Positions 25,556 to 33,210 of a stretch of DNA of 33,210 nucleotides are shown one piece after another. Origin of the DNA: Acidimicrobiia bacterium (lineage in GTDB: Bacteria > Actinomycetota > Acidimicrobiia > Acidimicrobiales > SZUA-35); NCBI GenBank assembly GCA_003231975.1, contig QIKW01000155.1, positions 1 to 33,210 of the forward strand, in the 5' to 3' direction. The notes below the pieces were generated by a model. That model was not told the origin of the DNA and did not search any database. It was given only the letters and a program-made list of their open reading frames with translations. Numbering within the stretch: position 1 is the stretch's first letter; every line of letters begins with the position of its first letter. Both the position numbers and the translations under genes were made by a program.

Positions 25556-28078
25556 TCAGCCCCCTGGGGAAACAGCCACCGAAAGTTCTTCGCCTTCGAG
25601 GTCAACCGAAATCTTGGATCCTTCCGGTGCGTCGCCCTCCAGAATCACGTTGGCAACACGATCAACGATCTCGCGTTGGATCACCCGCTTCAGTGGGCGG
25701 GCACCGAATGCCGGGTCATAACCAAGCTTGGCCAACTTCGCTTTCGCTTCGCTGCTTACCTCCAGGCTCAGCCGTTTGCCCGTCAAGCGAGCAGCGACAA
25801 TCCCCAACTGAATGTCGACGATGTCGGTGAGGTGCTCCTCGGTAAGCTGGGTGAAGCGCACAATGTCGTCGACTCGGTTGATGAACTCGGGCCGGAAGAA
25901 GTCTTTGGGATCGCCTTGGAGGTTTGAGGTCATAATCAGCACAACGTTGCTGAAGTCAACGGTTCGACCTTGGCCGTCGGTAAGGCGTCCGTCGTCAAGC
26001 AGCTGAAGCAGCACGTTGAATACGTCGGCGTGGGCTTTCTCCACCTCATCAAGCAGCACAACCGCGTATGGCCTACGCCGAACGGCCTCGGTGAGTTGGC
26101 CGCCCTGGTCATAACCCACGTAGCCGGGAGGGGCGCCAATCAGTCGGCTGACGCTGTGTTTCTCCATGTATTCGCTCATGTCGATTCGGGTGATAGCCCG
26201 CTCATCGTCAAACAGAAAATCGGCAAGAGCCCTTGCCAGTTCGGTTTTTCCAACTCCGGTGGGGCCTAGGAACAAGAAGCTTCCGATGGGTCGATGGGGG
26301 TCGGAGAGCCCGGCCCGACTGCGCCGAATGGCAGCGCTGACCGCGCCAACAGCTTCGTCCTGGCCGATCACTCTTTTGTGCAGTTCCGCTTCGAGGCGGA
26401 GGAGTTTCCTGCTCTCAGCCTCCATCAGGCGACTAACGGGAACACCCGTCCAGCCAGCAACCACTTCGGCCACATCTTCTTCGTCAACTTCTTCTTTCAG
26501 CATTGTTTGCTCGGCCTGAAGCAGCGCAAGGGCGCCGGTTGCCGCTGAGATTTCCTGCTCAACTTCTGGCAACCGCCCGAAACGGATCTCGGCCGCTTTT
26601 TCCAGGTCGGCCTCTCGATCCAACTCTCGGCGCAACAGTTCATGCTCTTCCTTGAGCGTCTGGATACGCCCGATGGCGTCCTTTTCATTCTGCCAGTGAG
26701 CCTTCATTGCCTGGCTCTGCTCGCCCATGTCGGCCAGCTCTGCTTCCAGCTCACTCTCGCGCTGCTTCGATGCCGAGTCGGTCTCTTTGCCAAGGGCCAC
26801 CAGCTCCATCTCAACCTGGCGGATCCGGCGCTCAACTACGTCAATCTCGGTTGGGAGAGAGTCAATCTCAATACGCAACTTCGAGGCGGCCTCGTCTACC
26901 AAGTCAATCGCTTTGTCTGGCAGGAAACGGCCGGTCAAGTAGCGATCAGACAGCGTGGCGGCAGCAACCAACGCGGCGTCTTGGATGCGCACGCCGTGGT
27001 GGACCTCATAGCGCTCCTTGAGGCCACGCAGTATGGCTATTGAGTCTTCAACCGAGGGCTCGCCAACAAACACCTGCTGGAAACGCCGTTCCAAGGCTGC
27101 ATCTTTCTCGATGTACTTGCGGAACTCGTCAAGGGTGGTTGCTCCAACCATCCGCAGCTCGCCTCTGGCCAACATTGGCTTCAGCATGTTGCTCGCATCC
27201 ATTGCTGAGTCACCGCCGGCGCCGGTGCCAACAACGGTGTGCACCTCGTCGATGAACGTGATTATCTCGCCGTCGGAGTCTGTGATTTCTTTCAGAACCG
27301 CTTTGAGCCGCTCTTCAAACTCGCCCCTGAACTTGGCTCCGGCAAGCATGGCCGAGATGTCTAGGGAGATCACCCGGCGGTTGCGCAAAGATTCGGGAAC
27401 GTCGCCCTCGATGATTCGTTGGGCCAAGCCCTCGACGATGGCAGTTTTGCCAACGCCGGGCTCGCCGATTAGCACCGGGTTGTTCTTGGTGCGCCTGCTG
27501 AGCACCTGAATCACCCTGCGAATTTCTTTGTCTCTGCCAATTACCGGATCAAGCCGGTCGGCCCGGGCATCGGCTGTAAGATCTCGACCGTATCGCTCGA
27601 GGGCCTGGAACTTGTCTTCGGGGTTCTGGTCGGTAACACGATGAGAGCCACGAACGGTTTGCAGCGCGCCAAGCAGTTCGTCTCGACTAAGGCCAATCCG
27701 CTTGGCAGTAGGGCCTGCCGGATCTGGGTTGGCCAGCGCCAACAGCAGATGCTCGGTGCTGAGGTAGTCGTCGCCCAGGTCGTCACGCACCGAATCTGCG
27801 TCTGCCATCACCCGTGTGGTTGTTTTGGCAAAGCGCGTCTCGGAGCCGTACGCCTTTGGCAGGGCGGCGAGCGCCGTTTCGCTCTCGGCCCGCATTGCCG
27901 CAGGCTGTTTGCCAAGTTTGTTCAGGATGGGGAGAACTACACCCTCGGCCTGGCCGAGGAGGGCAACCAGGATGTGATCGGGGGTGACCTCGGGGTTCGA
28001 GTCGGTCTTCGCCCGTTCGATGGCTGCGTTTATTGCTTCTTGGGTTTTGACTGTCCAACGATTCGGATCGAGATTCAT
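25556..28078 (-). CDS. clpB: ATP-dependent chaperone ClpB
   Basis: This hexameric AAA+ disaggregase works with DnaK/DnaJ/GrpE to rescue aggregated proteins. It is 840 residues. In order: the N-terminal Clp_N double repeat (about 1-145), NBD1 with Walker A GEPGVGKT and Walker [10 protein letters not shown], the coiled-coil middle domain (about 395-520, rich in Glu/Lys/Leu), NBD2 with Walker [15 protein letters not shown] and Walker [12 protein letters not shown], and sensor-2 FGARPLKR. The middle domain separates it from ClpA/ClpC. The ATG at 28078 (MNLDPNRWT) follows AGAGGAG by six bases. It lies 91 bp after hspR on the same strand, so it may be the last gene of the dnaK operon. Confidence 0.96.
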   Translation of the reverse strand: MNLDPNRWTVKTQEAINAAIERAKTDSNPEVTPDHILVALLGQAEGVVLPILNKLGKQPAAMRAESETALAALPKAYGSETRFAKTTTRVMADADSVRDDLGDDYLSTEHLLLALANPDPAGPTAKRIGLSRDELLGALQTVRGSHRVTDQNPEDKFQALERYGRDLTADARADRLDPVIGRDKEIRRVIQVLSRRTKNNPVLIGEPGVGKTAIVEGLAQRIIEGDVPESLRNRRVISLDISAMLAGAKFRGEFEERLKAVLKEITDSDGEIITFIDEVHTVVGTGAGGDSAMDASNMLKPMLARGELRMVGATTLDEFRKYIEKDAALERRFQQVFVGEPSVEDSIAILRGLKERYEVHHGVRIQDAALVAAATLSDRYLTGRFLPDKAIDLVDEAASKLRIEIDSLPTEIDVVERRIRQVEMELVALGKETDSASKQRESELEAELADMGEQSQAMKAHWQNEKDAIGRIQTLKEEHELLRRELDREADLEKAAEIRFGRLPEVEQEISAATGALALLQAEQTMLKEEVDEEDVAEVVAGWTGVPVSRLMEAESRKLLRLEAELHKRVIGQDEAVGAVSAAIRRSRAGLSDPHRPIGSFLFLGPTGVGKTELARALADFLFDDERAITRIDMSEYMEKHSVSRLIGAPPGYVGYDQGGQLTEAVRRRPYAVVLLDEVEKAHADVFNVLLQLLDDGRLTDGQGRTVDFSNVVLIMTSNLQGDPKDFFRPEFINRVDDIVRFTQLTEEHLTDIVDIQLGIVAARLTGKRLSLEVSSEAKAKLAKLGYDPAFGARPLKRVIQREIVDRVANVILEGDAPEGSKISVDLEGEELSVAVSPGG

Positions 28079-28084
28079 TTGAGT

Positions 28085-28089
28085 CTCCT
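28085..28089 (-). promoter_or_regulatory. Ribosome binding site of clpB
   Basis: On the minus strand AGGAG (inside AGAGGAGA) lies six bases before the ATG at 28078. It decides the start over an in-frame codon 11 residues upstream. Confidence 0.75.
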
Positions 28090-28169
28090 CTTGGGAGCCC
28101 TTTCGGGCCAAGGTGCTTGGTGTAGTTGATTGATTTTGATGAGTGGGCGGAACGGGGGGCGGGCTACCT

Positions 28170-28550
28170 TCAGGGCTTGCGGGGCCGTCGGTAAACGGTT
28201 ACTGCCTGGCTGACCGGCACCAGATCTCGGCGATGTTCTCGCCTGGCTTGTTCAAGAGCGTTGCGCTGTGACTCTTGAAGTTCTGCGATCAAGGCCTTGG
28301 TGTGGGCCAGCTCTGCCTCCAGCTCTAGCACTCGTTTTACGCCTGCCAAATTGAGGCCGCCGGTGGTGAGCTGGTTGACCTTTCGCAGCATGTCGATGTC
28401 GGCGTCGGAGTAGCGGCGGCTGCCTCCGTCGGTGCGGGCGGGGGAAAGCAGCCCTTTCCTTTCATAGATGCGCAGAGTTTGGGGATGCACACCTGCTAGC
28501 TCGGCCGCAACCGAGATCACATATACCGCTCGGTGTGCCTCGCGTTTCAC
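28170..28550 (-). CDS. hspR: Heat-shock repressor HspR (MerR family)
   Basis: This 126-residue MerR-type regulator represses the dnaK operon in actinobacteria by binding HAIR operators; DnaK acts as its co-repressor. The DNA-binding domain is clear: [20 protein letters not shown] then [20 protein letters not shown] (helix-turn-helix and wing), followed by [23 protein letters not shown] coiled-coil segment ([20 protein letters not shown]) follows, with a basic tail ending YRRPRKP. The start is GTG, overlapping the dnaJ stop by four bases (GTGA), so it is coupled to dnaJ. A matching operator lies upstream of dnaK at 32338-32358, supporting autoregulation. Confidence 0.94.
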   Translation of the reverse strand: MKREAHRAVYVISVAAELAGVHPQTLRIYERKGLLSPARTDGGSRRYSDADIDMLRKVNQLTTGGLNLAGVKRVLELEAELAHTKALIAELQESQRNALEQARREHRRDLVPVSQAVTVYRRPRKP

Positions 28551-29695
28551 GACGTGTCACCCTTTGCGGCAAAGTCGACCAAGCGCTCACGGCCGGGACT
28601 AGACGAAATCTGGGCCAGGGCCTCGATTGCTGCCTTTTCCTCGGCACTGAGCGAGGCAGGCACGTTGACATTCACCGTTACCAGCAGATCTCCGGTTTTT
28701 GAGCCGGAGGCAACGCCCTTTCCCTTGACTCTGAAGGTCTTGCCCGATGCCGTACCGGCGGGGATCTTCAACTTAACGGTGCCGCCGTTCATGGTTGGAA
28801 CGGTGAGCTTGGTGCCAAGGGCAGCTTCAGGGTAGGTAAGTGGCACCTCCACAGTGAGGTGCGCCCCTTTGCGGCCAAACAGCTCGTGGGATGCAACGTC
28901 TACCTTCACGTACAGATCGCCATGTTGGCCACCGTTTCGGCCCGGCCCTCCCCGTCCCTTGAGCTTGATTCGTTGGCCGTTCTTGATCCCGGCAGGGACC
29001 CGTATCTTGACCTGGCGGGGACGGCGCTCCATCCCTGTGCCGCTGCAAGTTGTGCAGGGGTCGGTGACCACTCGGCCCCGGCCTCGACACTGAGGGCATG
29101 GCTGACTGAAAGAAAACATGCCCTGGTTGTCGTCAAGCACGCCACGGCCGCCGCAGCGTGAACAGATCTCGGGACGAGTGCCCGGCTTGGCTCCCGAGCC
29201 CTTGCAGGTGGAGCAGGCCGCATCGGATATGAGGTGCACCGAGGTGGTTACCCCAGCGACGGCTTCGTCGAAGCTGAGGTGGAGGTTGGTTTCCAGGTCG
29301 GCTCCCTTTTCGGGCCCGGCCTGTTGGGGCCCAGCGCCTCGGCCACGGCCACCAAATACGCCGCCGAGCAGATCGCTAAGGTCTACCCCGTCAAAGTTGA
29401 AGCCACCGGTTGACCCGCCTTGGCCGCCTCCTGGCGGCCCTTGCCTAAACCCTCCAAGTGGCCCCAGGCGCCTCATCTCGTCGTATTCAGAGCGCTTCTT
29501 TTCGTCTCCGATTACGTCGTATGCAGCAGAAATCTCCTTGAAACGTTCCTCGGCCTTTTCGTCTCCGGAGTTGGCATCGGGGTGGTACTTCCTGGCCAGC
29601 TTGCGGTACGACTTTGTTACCTCTTTTTCCTTGGCGTCTTTCGAGACACCGAGAACCTTGTAGAAGTCCTTTTCCAGCCATTCATGTTGCGACAT
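28547..29695 (-). CDS. dnaJ: Chaperone DnaJ
   Basis: This co-chaperone delivers unfolded proteins to DnaK and stimulates its ATPase. It is 382 residues: a J-domain (about 10-75, with the HPD motif in [12 protein letters not shown]), a Gly-rich linker, a zinc-binding domain with four CxxCxGxG-type repeats ([32 protein letters not shown]), and two C-terminal beta domains. The full zinc domain makes it a type I DnaJ. The start ATG has an excellent AGGAGGTG site at 29700-29707, though with a short four-base spacer. It lies 36 bp after grpE and overlaps hspR. Confidence 0.96.
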   Translation of the reverse strand: MSQHEWLEKDFYKVLGVSKDAKEKEVTKSYRKLARKYHPDANSGDEKAEERFKEISAAYDVIGDEKKRSEYDEMRRLGPLGGFRQGPPGGGQGGSTGGFNFDGVDLSDLLGGVFGGRGRGAGPQQAGPEKGADLETNLHLSFDEAVAGVTTSVHLISDAACSTCKGSGAKPGTRPEICSRCGGRGVLDDNQGMFSFSQPCPQCRGRGRVVTDPCTTCSGTGMERRPRQVKIRVPAGIKNGQRIKLKGRGGPGRNGGQHGDLYVKVDVASHELFGRKGAHLTVEVPLTYPEAALGTKLTVPTMNGGTVKLKIPAGTASGKTFRVKGKGVASGSKTGDLLVTVNVNVPASLSAEEKAAIEALAQISSSPGRERLVDFAAKGDTS

Positions 29696-29731
29696 ATTTC
29701 ACCTCCTGGATCCACCAGGGCTCATTGCTGG

Positions 29732-30388
29732 TCATCCGACCGTCTTTACCATTGCTGGACGGAGCACCCGCCCCTTCCAGCGGTAGCCAACACGCAGCAC
29801 CTCTGCCACGGTTGGTGCTGATACCTCGTCTGAGGGTTCGTGCATAACAGCATCGTGAAGTTCGGGGTCGAAGGCGTGGCCGTCCGGCTCCAGCCGTTCA
29901 AGGCCTTGCTTGGTCAACACTTCAAGCAGGGATGTTCTGATCGGAGCAACGTCTTGCGAGCCATTCATGGTTGCCCCGTCACAGGCATCCAACACGGACA
30001 AGAGCTCAACCACAATCCTGTCGTTGGCCCTTTCTCGCGAATCGGTCTCGCGTTTGGCAACTGCCTTGCGGTAGTTCTCAAACTCGGCTTGAAGCCGACG
30101 AAGGCCGTCCAGGTAGTCGTCTCGTTCAGCGCTTACCCGCTCGAGGTCCAACACAAGAGCCTCAACATTCAATTCTTCGAGGCTCACTTCTTCGGGACTC
30201 ACTTCTTCGGTATCGCCTGCGGGCTCGTCGACCAACAACTCGCTGGCGTCCGGAGCACCCGCCCCGGACCGATTCGGGGCAGACACACCTTGCTGTGGCC
30301 CGGCCCCTTCGGACGGATCCGCTTCCGGGGCAGGCAGCCCATCGGATTGGGTACTTGACGCCTTGGCGTCTTCGCCAAGTCCTGACAT
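29732..30388 (-). CDS. grpE: Nucleotide exchange factor GrpE
   Basis: GrpE releases ADP from DnaK. It is 218 residues: a long acidic, Pro/Ser-rich N-terminal tail (about 1-75), a long coiled-coil helix (ERVSAERDDYLDGLRRLQAE then FENYRKAVAKRE), and the C-terminal beta domain with GLERLEPDGHAFDPELHDAV and a final GYRWKGRVLRPAMVKT, the family signature. The tail is somewhat longer than in E. coli GrpE (197 residues in all). The ATG shares one base with the dnaK stop (TGATG), so it is coupled to dnaK. Confidence 0.95.
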   Translation of the reverse strand: MSGLGEDAKASSTQSDGLPAPEADPSEGAGPQQGVSAPNRSGAGAPDASELLVDEPAGDTEEVSPEEVSLEELNVEALVLDLERVSAERDDYLDGLRRLQAEFENYRKAVAKRETDSRERANDRIVVELLSVLDACDGATMNGSQDVAPIRTSLLEVLTKQGLERLEPDGHAFDPELHDAVMHEPSDEVSAPTVAEVLRVGYRWKGRVLRPAMVKTVG

Positions 30389-32235
30389 CAGCCCGTTGCC
30401 TCGGCGTCATCTTCGTCTTCTTCGACGATCTCGGCGTCAACAACTTCATCGTCGTCTGGAGCATCGGGTGCAGCGGTGTCGTTTTCGGCATCGGCGGCAG
30501 CGGCTTCGTACATTTTGGCGCCCACTGTTTGCATCACGGCCATCACCTTGTCGGTGGTGTCCTTGATTGCCTCGTGATCTTCGCCTGCGATTGCCGTTTT
30601 CAGCTCGGCCAGTGGCTCTTCAATTGTGGCCTTGTCGTCGTCGCCCAAGGAGTCTGCGTTGTCTCGCAGCATCTTCTCGGCCTGGTAGACGAGGCTGTCT
30701 GCGGTGTTTCGAAGCTCGGCCTCTTCGCGCCGCTGAGCGTCTTCCTCGGCGTGAGCCTCGGCGTCTTTCACCATCTGGTCGATGTCGTCCTTTGAGAGAG
30801 TTGACTGGCCGGTGATGGTGATGGACTGCTCTTTGCTTGTGGCCCGATCCTTGGCGCTGACATGCACGATGCCGTTTGCGTCGATATCAAACGTGACCTC
30901 GATCTGAGGGATCCCACGGGGAGCCGGCGGCAGATCTACCAGCTGGAACTTGCCAAGAGTCTTGTTGTATACGGCCATCTCGCGCTCACCCTGAAGCACG
31001 TGGATCTCAACCGACGGCTGGCTGTCGTCGGCGGTTGTGAACGTCTCGGTGCGGCGGGTTGGGATGGTGGTGTTGCGCTCAATGAGCTTGTGCATCACAG
31101 AGCCTTTGGTTTCGATTCCGAGGCTCAGCGGCGTGACGTCGAGGAGGAGGATGTCTTTGACATCGCCCTTCAGCACACCGGCCTGCACGGCGGCGCCAAC
31201 GGCAACAACCTCATCCGGGTTCACTGTTTTGTTCGCTTCTTTGCCGGTGAGGCTCTCGACCAGTTCGGTGACCGCAGGCATCCTGGTGGACCCACCAACC
31301 ATCACAACGTGATCTAGATCGGCCTGCTTCATGCCTGCGTCTTTGATGGCTGCTTCGAACGGCTTGCGCACACGGTCGAGCAAATCTGAAGTGAGCTCTT
31401 GGAACTTTGAGCGGCTGAGGGTCTCTTCAAGGTGGAGCGGGCCGTCAGCGGTTGCTGTGATGAACGGCAGATTGATGGAGGTGGTTTGGGTTTGACTGAG
31501 CTCTACCTTTGCTTTTTCAGCCGCTTCCTTGAGACGCTGGGCAGCCATCTTGTCGGCCGCCAGATCTACTCCGTGAGCGTTCTTGAACTGACTTACCAGC
31601 CAGTCGATTACGGCATCGTCCCAGTCGTCTCCGCCAAGGCTGGTGTCTCCAGAGGTGCTCTTTACCTCAAAGACGCCGTCGCCGATCTCAAGGATTGACA
31701 CATCGAAGGTGCCACCACCGAGATCGAACACCAGAATCGTTTGGTCTTCACCCTCGTTTTCCAGCCCGTAGGCCAAAGCGGCGGCGGTGGGCTCGTTGAT
31801 GATTCGAAGCACGTCGAGGCCGGCGATGGTGCCTGCCTCTTTGGTTGCTGTGCGCTGAGCGTCGTCGAAGTAGGCCGGCACGGTGATAACGGCCTCGGTG
31901 ACGGTGTCTCCCAGATAGGCCTCGGCGTCTCGCTTGAGCTTCATCAGAGTGCGAGCGCTGATCTCTTGGGCGGTGTACTTCTTGCCGTCAACCTCGGTGC
32001 TCCAGTTGGTGCCCATGTGACGCTTCACGGAACGGATGGTGCGATCGGGGTTGGTAATTGCCTGGCGCTTTGCCACCTCGCCAACGAGCACGTCGCCTCC
32101 GTCTTTGGCGAAGGCCACAACCGAAGGGGTTGTGCGAGCACCCTCGGAGTTCGGGATGACAACCGGCTCACCGGCTTCAAGAACAGCAACTACAGAATTG
32201 GTGGTACCGAGATCGATACCTACGGCTTTAGCCAT
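30388..32235 (-). CDS. dnaK: Chaperone DnaK (Hsp70)
   Basis: This is the central Hsp70 chaperone, 615 residues. The ATPase domain (about 1-360) shows [36 protein letters not shown] and [19 protein letters not shown]. The linker reads [18 protein letters not shown]. The substrate-binding domain has [15 protein letters not shown] and [17 protein letters not shown], and the helical lid ends in an acidic Ala/Asp/Glu tail. Like other actinobacterial DnaKs it lacks about 24 residues in the ATPase domain compared with E. coli. A 5' leader of about 85 bases separates the start codon from the HAIR-controlled promoter. It is the first gene of dnaK-grpE-dnaJ-hspR(-clpB). Confidence 0.97.
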   Translation of the reverse strand: MAKAVGIDLGTTNSVVAVLEAGEPVVIPNSEGARTTPSVVAFAKDGGDVLVGEVAKRQAITNPDRTIRSVKRHMGTNWSTEVDGKKYTAQEISARTLMKLKRDAEAYLGDTVTEAVITVPAYFDDAQRTATKEAGTIAGLDVLRIINEPTAAALAYGLENEGEDQTILVFDLGGGTFDVSILEIGDGVFEVKSTSGDTSLGGDDWDDAVIDWLVSQFKNAHGVDLAADKMAAQRLKEAAEKAKVELSQTQTTSINLPFITATADGPLHLEETLSRSKFQELTSDLLDRVRKPFEAAIKDAGMKQADLDHVVMVGGSTRMPAVTELVESLTGKEANKTVNPDEVVAVGAAVQAGVLKGDVKDILLLDVTPLSLGIETKGSVMHKLIERNTTIPTRRTETFTTADDSQPSVEIHVLQGEREMAVYNKTLGKFQLVDLPPAPRGIPQIEVTFDIDANGIVHVSAKDRATSKEQSITITGQSTLSKDDIDQMVKDAEAHAEEDAQRREEAELRNTADSLVYQAEKMLRDNADSLGDDDKATIEEPLAELKTAIAGEDHEAIKDTTDKVMAVMQTVGAKMYEAAAADAENDTAAPDAPDDDEVVDAEIVEEDEDDAEATG

Positions 32236-32327
32236 GGTTTTGAACCTCTTTCAAGGGGGTGTTTCAGAAGGGCTGTTGGGAGCGATTCGTGTAACCGCAG
32301 ACCCGGTTCTAGCAGCCAAGTAACACC

Positions 32328-32357
32328 ACTATACAAACTTGAGTGCTTTGTTGTCAA
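32328..32357 (-). promoter_or_regulatory. dnaK operon promoter
   Basis: On the minus strand TTGACA (32357-32352), an 18-base spacer, then TATAGT (32333-32328). This is a near-perfect primary-sigma promoter, predicting transcription from about 32321. The -35 box lies inside the HAIR operator, so HspR binding would block RNA polymerase. Confidence 0.85.
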
Positions 32358-32358
32358 G
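32338..32358. promoter_or_regulatory. HAIR operator for HspR
   Basis: CTTGAGT (32338-32344), seven bases, then TGTCAAG (32352-32358). This matches the HspR-associated inverted repeat CTTGAGT-N7-ACTCAAG, with an exact left arm and two mismatches in the right arm. It overlaps the spacer and -35 region of the dnaK promoter, and HspR itself is encoded in the operon. Confidence 0.9.
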
Positions 32359-32406
32359 TTTTCTGCTAGTCCATACGCAATAAATTTGCGCGTCGAGAAG
32401 CGGCTC

Positions 32407-33129
32407 TTAGATGTCTCGGCTAACAAACAACTGGCGGCCGACCAGGGCGGTGCCCCCGATCCAGGCGGCGGCCACCAGGGCTGCTGTCATGTTGCTGTCA
32501 AGCCCTACGCCACCAAAGTCAACCTCGGCCGAGCTGATCCAGCCGGCTACTTGGCCCGTAACAGAGCCCGGCATGAACTTTCCGATTCTTGGCACGAGGG
32601 CCAGCAGCGGTTGGAACACCACCAACACACCGAGGCTGGTGAGCATGGCGTATGTGTCGCTTCTGGTGATTGCGCTCACCGCGAAGGCAACGAGGTAAGA
32701 GGCAAGGGCCACGAACCCGGTGGCTGCCAGGTTTCGCACGAGCTCGTCTCCAACAGTCGTTGCGTTGTTCAGAGCGCCGACCAGATAGACACCGCCAACC
32801 GACACCGCGAACGAAGTCGCCAACATCACAGACATCACTGCCAGACCGGTAACGGCTTTGCGCACCAGCAGCACATCACGTCGAGCATCAACTGAGATGG
32901 AACGGCGCAACGTGTGCTGGCGGTATTCATGGCCGAGGACCCAACCACCAAACACGGCGGCAACCAGCGCCCAAGAGAGTTGCAATACATCTGCCACCGC
33001 GAGGGCTTCCACTACATCAGAACGGGTGAAAAGCCAGTAACCCGACGGAAGCAGCCCGGCAAGGGTGACCAAGCCGGTCAGTATCCACGGCATACGGTGT
33101 TTTCTAATCTTGAACAGTTCAGCATTCAT
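32407..33129 (-). CDS. ABC-2 type transporter permease-like membrane protein
   Basis: This 240-residue membrane protein has six helices and the pattern of ABC-2 permeases that anchor with a short cytoplasmic N-terminus. It starts MNAELFKIRKHRMPWILTGL, has the cytoplasmic HEYRQHTLRRSISVDARRDV loop between helices 2 and 3, and ends near LVGRQLFVSRDI. The HEYR...T.R motif is typical of bacitracin/lantibiotic-immunity-like permeases. The start ATG at 33129 has no good ribosome site; an in-frame ATG at 33171 would add 14 residues copied from the direct repeat below. The ATPase partner is presumably upstream, outside the window. The substrate is unknown. Confidence 0.78.
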   Translation of the reverse strand: MNAELFKIRKHRMPWILTGLVTLAGLLPSGYWLFTRSDVVEALAVADVLQLSWALVAAVFGGWVLGHEYRQHTLRRSISVDARRDVLLVRKAVTGLAVMSVMLATSFAVSVGGVYLVGALNNATTVGDELVRNLAATGFVALASYLVAFAVSAITRSDTYAMLTSLGVLVVFQPLLALVPRIGKFMPGSVTGQVAGWISSAEVDFGGVGLDSNMTAALVAAAWIGGTALVGRQLFVSRDI

Positions 33130-33146
33130 CTTTGGGGCTCTTTTGT

Positions 33147-33189
33147 TTGGTTCGGCTATCGCCGCTCTCATATTGGTTCGGCTATCGCC
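33147..33189. repeat. 17-bp direct repeat
   Basis: The sequence TTGGTTCGGCTATCGCC occurs at 33147-33163 and again at 33173-33189, 26 bp apart, just upstream of the permease start. More copies may lie beyond the window edge. Confidence 0.85.
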
Positions 33190-33192
33190 TCA

Positions 33193-33205
33193 CGGCCTTC
33201 GGCCG
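33193..33205. other. Short inverted repeat at the right edge
   Basis: CGGCC-TTC-GGCCG forms a five-pair GC stem next to the direct repeat. It might be a small terminator of the upstream gene, which is not in the window. Confidence 0.35.
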
Positions 33206-33210
33206 ATCCG

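Noticed and set aside
28079-28169. A second HAIR operator before clpB
   Set aside because: TTGAGT- and CTTGG-like fragments occur but no inverted repeat with the correct seven-base spacing.
31741-32895. 384-residue open frame on the plus strand opposite dnaK and beyond
   Set aside because: It covers dnaK, the HAIR promoter and the permease in antisense; the true genes are unmistakable.
33147-33189. CRISPR array or mobile-element end
   Set aside because: Only two short copies with a nine-base gap are visible and there are no cas or transposase genes.

Overview
The window (about 60% GC by eye, densely coded, many GTG and TTG starts) looks like the chromosome of an actinobacterium, most probably an Acidimicrobiia-type lineage. 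The grounds are a dnaK-grpE-dnaJ-hspR heat-shock operon with a HAIR operator, a clpS-DUF2017 pair, an ECF42-type sigma factor beside a DGPF/YCII protein, a tRNA-Glu/Asp/Phe cluster and a caa3-type oxidase operon. The taxonomy is inference. No insertion sequence, phage gene, CRISPR array or rRNA is visible.

Layout. 1-166: hairpin-rich non-coding edge. 167-4637: a DUF2786 protein, convergent pdxH, then on the plus strand an ABC ATPase, its ABC-2 permease and a lipoprotein glycerophosphodiesterase. 4641-5957: a membrane acyltransferase. 6059-14545 (minus): an eight-gene cytochrome oxidase operon. 14684-16639: divergent ctaB and ctaA (heme O and heme A synthesis). 16632-19433: clpS, DUF2017, convergent degV and plsY, then three tRNAs. 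19547-23721: purB, a zinc-finger/proline-rich protein and purA, so two genes of AMP synthesis flank an unknown protein. 23902-25526: YCII/DGPF gene plus ECF42-like sigma factor. 25556-32235 (minus): clpB, hspR, dnaJ, grpE, dnaK, with a HAIR operator overlapping a near-consensus promoter. 32407-33129: an ABC-2-type membrane protein whose operon continues beyond the window.

The most unusual content is the oxidase operon. Its first two genes are full-length relatives of oxidase subunits I and III that have lost the catalytic residues. The subunit I relative lines up almost without gaps with the genuine CtaD four genes downstream, yet lacks all six heme/CuB histidines, the channel glutamate and the D-channel aspartate. 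It keeps the fold landmarks and the C-terminal signature. The third gene and the C-terminus of CtaD both carry a two-helix module like actinobacterial CtaF. CtaC has a fused cytochrome c domain and an acidic, EF-hand-like insertion in its CuA domain. Together with ctaA, ctaB and ctaG this suggests an aa3/caa3 oxidase carrying an extra, redox-inactive I'/III' membrane module.
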